This document shows, one piece after another, positions 60,515 to 64,000 of a stretch of DNA of 64,000 nucleotides. The stretch covers positions 1,488,001-1,552,000 of the forward strand of contig NC_016941.1 of assembly GCF_000236925.1 (NCBI RefSeq). The letters run 5' to 3'. This DNA comes from Staphylococcus argenteus. Its GTDB lineage: Bacteria; Bacillota; Bacilli; Staphylococcales; Staphylococcaceae. A program made the translations under genes and the position numbers. The notes below the pieces were generated by a model. The model did no database searches, had not been told where the DNA came from, and was given only the letters and a program-made list of their open reading frames with translations. Position 1 is the first letter of the stretch. Every line of letters begins with the position of its first letter.

Positions 60515-62590
60515 TTATTTATCTTTGTCTTTATCTTTATCATCTTTACCAAGCTGTTTGAAATAATAATTAATTACATCTCTACCTAGGTCTCCACCAG
60601 TTAACCATGGTGGTGGTACGGGTTGATTTGTATAGACAATTGAAAATGCTAGTTTCGGATCATCAATCGGAGCATATCCAATATATGTTGAGTTAACTCT
60701 TGGTTCCCCATTTTGGAATACCTCGGCCGTACCAGTTTTACCAGCAGTTGGTACAACAGTATCTTTAAAGCTTACATAACCTGTACCATCTTTTTCATTA
60801 AATGCCATTTTAAAACCTTCTTGAACCTGTTTGATTTCTTTTTCGGTATTATTAACTTTATTCAAAACATTTCCAGTGATTTTCTTTTTAAGCGGACCAA
60901 CTTCATCTTTATTAGTTGATTCATGAATTGTTAAACCAATATGCGGTTGAATTCGATATCCATCATTTGCAATCGTTGAAACATATTGCGCCAATTGTAA
61001 TGGTGTATAAGTATCATACTGACCAATTGATAAATCAAGATAATTACCCGGATTATTAGTTAATGGTTCAATTTGTCCGCGTGTCTCATTTGGTAAATCG
61101 ATGCCTGTTTTAACACCTAAACCTACTTGGTTAAGACCCTTTCTTAATTTCTGTGCAGGAGAACTTATATCTGAAGGTAAAGGCATACCAGAATAATATG
61201 GATCACCAGCTAACTTCAGTGCTGTTTTAAACATATATACGTTAGATGAATGCATTAATGCTTGTTTATCATTAATTGAAACATGACCGTTTTTATTAAA
61301 GTAAGATCGTTTAGTCAAACCACCTTGGAAATGTAATGGTTCATCGACCATTGTCTCCCCAACTTTAATTGCTTTATTTTGATAACCAGCTAATAAAGTA
61401 CCACCTTTTACAGAAGATCCGACTGCAAATTGGGATGTAAATGTACCAATATCATAATCAGTCATTTTACCATTTTTATTAATTTGTTTTCCTGCCAAAG
61501 CAAGTATATCCCCATTTTTAGGATTTTGAACAACAATCATCGCATTATCCATATCTTTAGCGCCTTGACTTCGAAGTTTCTTAATTTGTTTATCAAGTAG
61601 AGCTTCTACCTCTTTTTGTAAATCAATATCTATTGTTAATTTTAAGTCTTGACCACGAGCACCTGGATTTAACACTTCAGATGATGTCACTTTACCAGAT
61701 TTATCCGTCGTATATTTCATCTCTTTTTTCTTACCACGTAATACATCTTCATACTGGTATTCTAAATATGATTTCCCAACACGATCATTTCGAGAATAAC
61801 CTTTAGATAAATATTGTTCCGTTAATTCTTTTGGAATACCTTCTGATGGTGTAGAAACATCTCCAAATATACCTCTTAATGTATCTCCATAAGGATATTT
61901 TCTATCCCAATCCATAGCAGTATTTACTCCTGGCAACTTTGAAAGTTGTTGTGAAACTGCTGCATATTCTTTTTCACTAACATCTTCATTTTTTATCATT
62001 TGTGGATCTAATACAGTACCTGCATTCATTTCACGATAAATTGCTAACACTTGTAAATCCTTTGATGATAGTTCATCAAGTTGTGATTTTCCAATTTTTG
62101 ATAATAGTTGTTTATCATATTGGTCTTGCTTAATACTGCCATCAGCTAGCATTGATTGTTCTTTTGTCATCAGGGCTTTCGCTTTTTTAGGATGTAATTG
62201 AATCCAAAAATCCTTTTTATCTCTTTCTGTAATTTTCTTCGTATCCATCTTAATAAGCTTTGATAACTTTTCAGCCGTATCTAACATTTCTGATTGCGTT
62301 GTTTTACGACCGCGAGTATATGTAATAGCCATTTTAGACGCATTATCTACTAAAACTTTTCCGTTTCTATCTAAAATACGACCTCTTGGCACAGACTCAT
62401 TTACAGTAATATTTTCATCATTTTTAATGATTTGTTTGTAATGAGAGCCTTGTGCAATTTGTAAATAACCTAAGCGTAGTACTAGTACTGCAAAAATAAA
62501 TACAATTACACCAAATATAAAATTGATTCTTTTATTAATTGTATTTTGAACGATTTCATCATTTGATTTTTCTTTTAGTCTTTTTAACAA
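60515..62590 (-). CDS. pbp3: Penicillin-binding protein 3 (class B transpeptidase)
   Basis: 691 aa. One membrane anchor (about 23-45), a PBP dimerisation domain, then the transpeptidase with SSVK (Ser392, Lys395), SSN (448-450) and KTGT (618-621). Crosslinks peptidoglycan in septal/side-wall growth. C-terminus ends with a Lys-Asp repeat (KDDKDKDKDK). Single gene between rpmG and sodA. Confidence 0.95.
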   Translation of the reverse strand: MLKRLKEKSNDEIVQNTINKRINFIFGVIVFIFAVLVLRLGYLQIAQGSHYKQIIKNDENITVNESVPRGRILDRNGKVLVDNASKMAITYTRGRKTTQSEMLDTAEKLSKLIKMDTKKITERDKKDFWIQLHPKKAKALMTKEQSMLADGSIKQDQYDKQLLSKIGKSQLDELSSKDLQVLAIYREMNAGTVLDPQMIKNEDVSEKEYAAVSQQLSKLPGVNTAMDWDRKYPYGDTLRGIFGDVSTPSEGIPKELTEQYLSKGYSRNDRVGKSYLEYQYEDVLRGKKKEMKYTTDKSGKVTSSEVLNPGARGQDLKLTIDIDLQKEVEALLDKQIKKLRSQGAKDMDNAMIVVQNPKNGDILALAGKQINKNGKMTDYDIGTFTSQFAVGSSVKGGTLLAGYQNKAIKVGETMVDEPLHFQGGLTKRSYFNKNGHVSINDKQALMHSSNVYMFKTALKLAGDPYYSGMPLPSDISSPAQKLRKGLNQVGLGVKTGIDLPNETRGQIEPLTNNPGNYLDLSIGQYDTYTPLQLAQYVSTIANDGYRIQPHIGLTIHESTNKDEVGPLKKKITGNVLNKVNNTEKEIKQVQEGFKMAFNEKDGTGYVSFKDTVVPTAGKTGTAEVFQNGEPRVNSTYIGYAPIDDPKLAFSIVYTNQPVPPPWLTGGDLGRDVINYYFKQLGKDDKDKDKDK

Positions 62591-62674
62591 AACTACCTAC
62601 CTCTATTCAAAGTCTTTCACTTTAAATGATATATGAATTTCAAAATTATTTCTATCTTTTTGACAAAAAAATAA

Positions 62675-62694
62675 CGGTCTCGTTAGAGAGACCG
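62675..62694 (-). terminator. sodA terminator
   Basis: CGGTCTC (62675-62681) pairs with GAGACCG (62688-62694), followed on the minus strand by TTATTTTTTTG. Confidence 0.85.
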
Positions 62695-62710
62695 AAATAG
62701 TTATTACTAA

Positions 62711-63310
62711 TTATTTTGTAGCATTGTATAATTCGTCAACTTTTTCCCAGTTAACAACATTCCAAAATGCGCCGATATAATCAGGACGTTTGTTTTGATA
62801 TTTTAGGTAATAAGCGTGTTCCCATACGTCTAATCCTAAAATTGGAGTTTTACCTTCTGTTAATGGGTTATCTTGATTTGGTGTAGTAACGATTTCTAAC
62901 TGGCCATTATTAACTACTAACCAAGCCCAACCTGAACCAAAGCGTGCAGCTGCTTTGTCAGCAAATTCTTTTTTGAATTCATCTAAAGAACCCCATTGTT
63001 CTTTAATTTTTTCTACTACAGTACCTTTTTCTTCTGAGTTTGGTGATAGTAATTCCCAGAATAATGAATGGTTTAAGTGTCCACCACCATTGTTACGTAC
63101 AGCTGTTTGAATATCAGCTGGTACACTGTCTAAATTAGCAACGATTTCTTCGATAGATTTAGATTCTAAATCTGTACCTTCGACTGCTGCATTTAATTTC
63201 GTAACATAAGTGTTATGATGTCTGTCATGGTGGATTTCCATAGTTTCTTTGTCAAAATGTGGTTCTAATGCATCAAATGCGTATGGTAATTTTGGTAATT
63301 CAAAAGCCAT
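62711..63310 (-). CDS. sodA: Superoxide dismutase (Mn/Fe)
   Basis: 199 aa. Metal ligands are the His in [11 protein letters not shown] (first), HSLFWELL, and the Asp and His of [12 protein letters not shown]. Detoxifies superoxide. TAGGAGGATGAT precedes the ATG. S. aureus has a second gene, sodM, elsewhere; position beside pbp3 and zur identifies sodA. Confidence 0.96.
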   Translation of the reverse strand: MAFELPKLPYAFDALEPHFDKETMEIHHDRHHNTYVTKLNAAVEGTDLESKSIEEIVANLDSVPADIQTAVRNNGGGHLNHSLFWELLSPNSEEKGTVVEKIKEQWGSLDEFKKEFADKAAARFGSGWAWLVVNNGQLEIVTTPNQDNPLTEGKTPILGLDVWEHAYYLKYQNKRPDYIGAFWNVVNWEKVDELYNATK

Positions 63311-63343
63311 AAATAATCATCCTCCTAAAATGTCTGTAAGTAA

Positions 63344-63372
63344 ATAATAACAAGCAGAAAATGCTTCAACAA
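63344..63372 (-). promoter_or_regulatory. sodA promoter
   Basis: TTGTTG (63367-63372) and TATTAT (63344-63349) on the minus strand, 17 bp apart, about 35 nt before the sodA ATG. Confidence 0.6.
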
Positions 63373-63536
63373 AGAATTTGCTTATATTTAGCTACTTATT
63401 ATTGTGTCTACTTACTTAATATAACTCAAATCAAAAATAATTAAACATTTTACTTCAAAAAAGTTAACATAATTACCATAAATCATACGAACGGAGTATG
63501 ATTTTAAAACTTCTCTACATTTTTCAATAAAAATAA

Positions 63537-63584
63537 AAATGAGATTTATGCATTTATCTGACCAAATGTACATAAATCTCATTT
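63537..63584 (-). terminator. zur terminator
   Basis: Perfect 14-bp arms AAATGAGATTTATG (63537-63550) and CATAAATCTCATTT (63571-63584) just after the zur stop; A-run left of it becomes a T-run on the minus strand. Confidence 0.85.
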
Positions 63585-63590
63585 ATAATA

Positions 63591-64000
63591 TTAGTCTTGG
63601 CAAGATTCACATATACCATAAACTTCAAGTTTATGTTTGTGAATATTAACACCTGGAAGTGATAACTTTATTTGATCAATCGGACAATAATCTATCACTT
63701 TTGTATCTCCACATTTTTCACAAATAAAATGATGATGGTGATGTTTAGTACACGCAATTCTAAATTTCATTTCACCATCAAGTTCTGTATTTTCGATTAT
63801 CCCTAAATCTTTAAACAAATGTAGATTTCTGTATATTGTATCAAATGAAATACCTGGATAATTTTCATCCATAACTTGTTGTATATACTTAGCATTAATA
63901 TATTTATCTTCTTTAACGAAAATATCTAACATATCTTTACGTTTGTCTGTATATTTCAAACCGTTCTCTTTTAATATTTTAATAGCATCATTTGTATTCA
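63591..64000 (-). CDS. zur: Zinc uptake regulator Zur (first base outside window)
   Basis: 136 aa expected. Reading to the window edge gives [20 protein letters not shown] after a start codon whose A is position 64001. Fur-family winged helix ([17 protein letters not shown]), His-rich metal site [14 protein letters not shown] and C-terminal CESC. Represses zinc uptake genes. The same family as fur at 11602-12051 but the operon position next to sodA and the His run fit Zur. Confidence 0.9.
   Translation of the reverse strand, partial: NTNDAIKILKENGLKYTDKRKDMLDIFVKEDKYINAKYIQQVMDENYPGISFDTIYRNLHLFKDLGIIENTELDGEMKFRIACTKHHHHHFICEKCGDTKVIDYCPIDQIKLSLPGVNIHKHKLEVYGICESCQD

Overview
The window is low-GC chromosomal DNA from a Staphylococcus of the S. 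aureus complex. Support comes from the gene order (srrBA-rluB-scpBA-xerD-fur; bmf-lpdA-recN-argR-ispA-xseBA-nusB; accBC-efp; gcvPB-gcvPA-gcvT-aroK-comG; pbp3-sodA-zur) and from proteins close to what I remember of S. aureus SrrAB, SodA, GcvP and PBP3. IspA and a few SodA residues differ from the S. aureus sequences I recall, so a sister species such as S. argenteus or S. schweitzeri is possible. That part is memory-based inference. Most genes are on the minus strand. No rRNA, tRNA, CRISPR array, transposase or phage integrase gene was seen.

Layout. Positions 1-5.2 kb hold an accessory toxin/immunity array. It has one intact protein of about 723 aa with an N-terminal lipase-like domain and a helical C-terminus, resembling the type VII-secreted lipase TslA. 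Around it are three DUF1672 lipoprotein genes resembling its immunity protein TilA: one intact, one frameshifted, one cut by the window edge. A decayed tslA 5' remnant lies between two of them. Positions 5.4-12.7 kb are core: srrAB, rluB, scpB/scpA, a DUF309 gene, xerD, fur and a NUDIX hydrolase. Positions 12.8-22.5 kb hold an aldo/keto reductase, an SDR, proC, rnz, zwf, an AraC/GyrI-like regulator and malA-malR. Positions 22.7-25.2 kb hold a VOC protein and an AT-rich MFS/PfkB pair in which the kinase is decayed. Positions 25.4-35 kb hold gnd, an M20 peptidase, the miniprotein Prli42 behind a structured leader, an aromatic-acid-exporter-like protein, a bacilliredoxin and the branched-chain 2-oxoacid dehydrogenase operon.

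Positions 35-47.3 kb carry recN, argR, ispA, xseB, xseA, nusB, an Asp23-family gene, accC/accB, efp, an M24 peptidase, a coiled-coil lipoprotein, an SA1362-type membrane protein, lipM and a rhodanese. Positions 47.5-56 kb carry the glycine cleavage P and T proteins behind a glycine riboswitch, then aroK and the comG pseudopilus operon. Positions 56-64 kb carry an MBL hydrolase, a thiamine-binding family protein, a ROK glucokinase, a YqgQ-like protein, a rhomboid protease, 5-FTHF cyclo-ligase, L33, PBP3, SodA and Zur, whose first base lies one position beyond the window.

Functional themes: redox and oxygen control (SrrAB, SodA, bacilliredoxin, a PerR-like box at fur); the oxidative pentose phosphate route (zwf, gnd); lipoyl metabolism (LipM with two lipoyl-dependent systems, BCKDH and glycine cleavage); and competence (ComG). 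The most unusual parts are the TslA/TilA-like array and the cloverleaf-like leader upstream of prli42.
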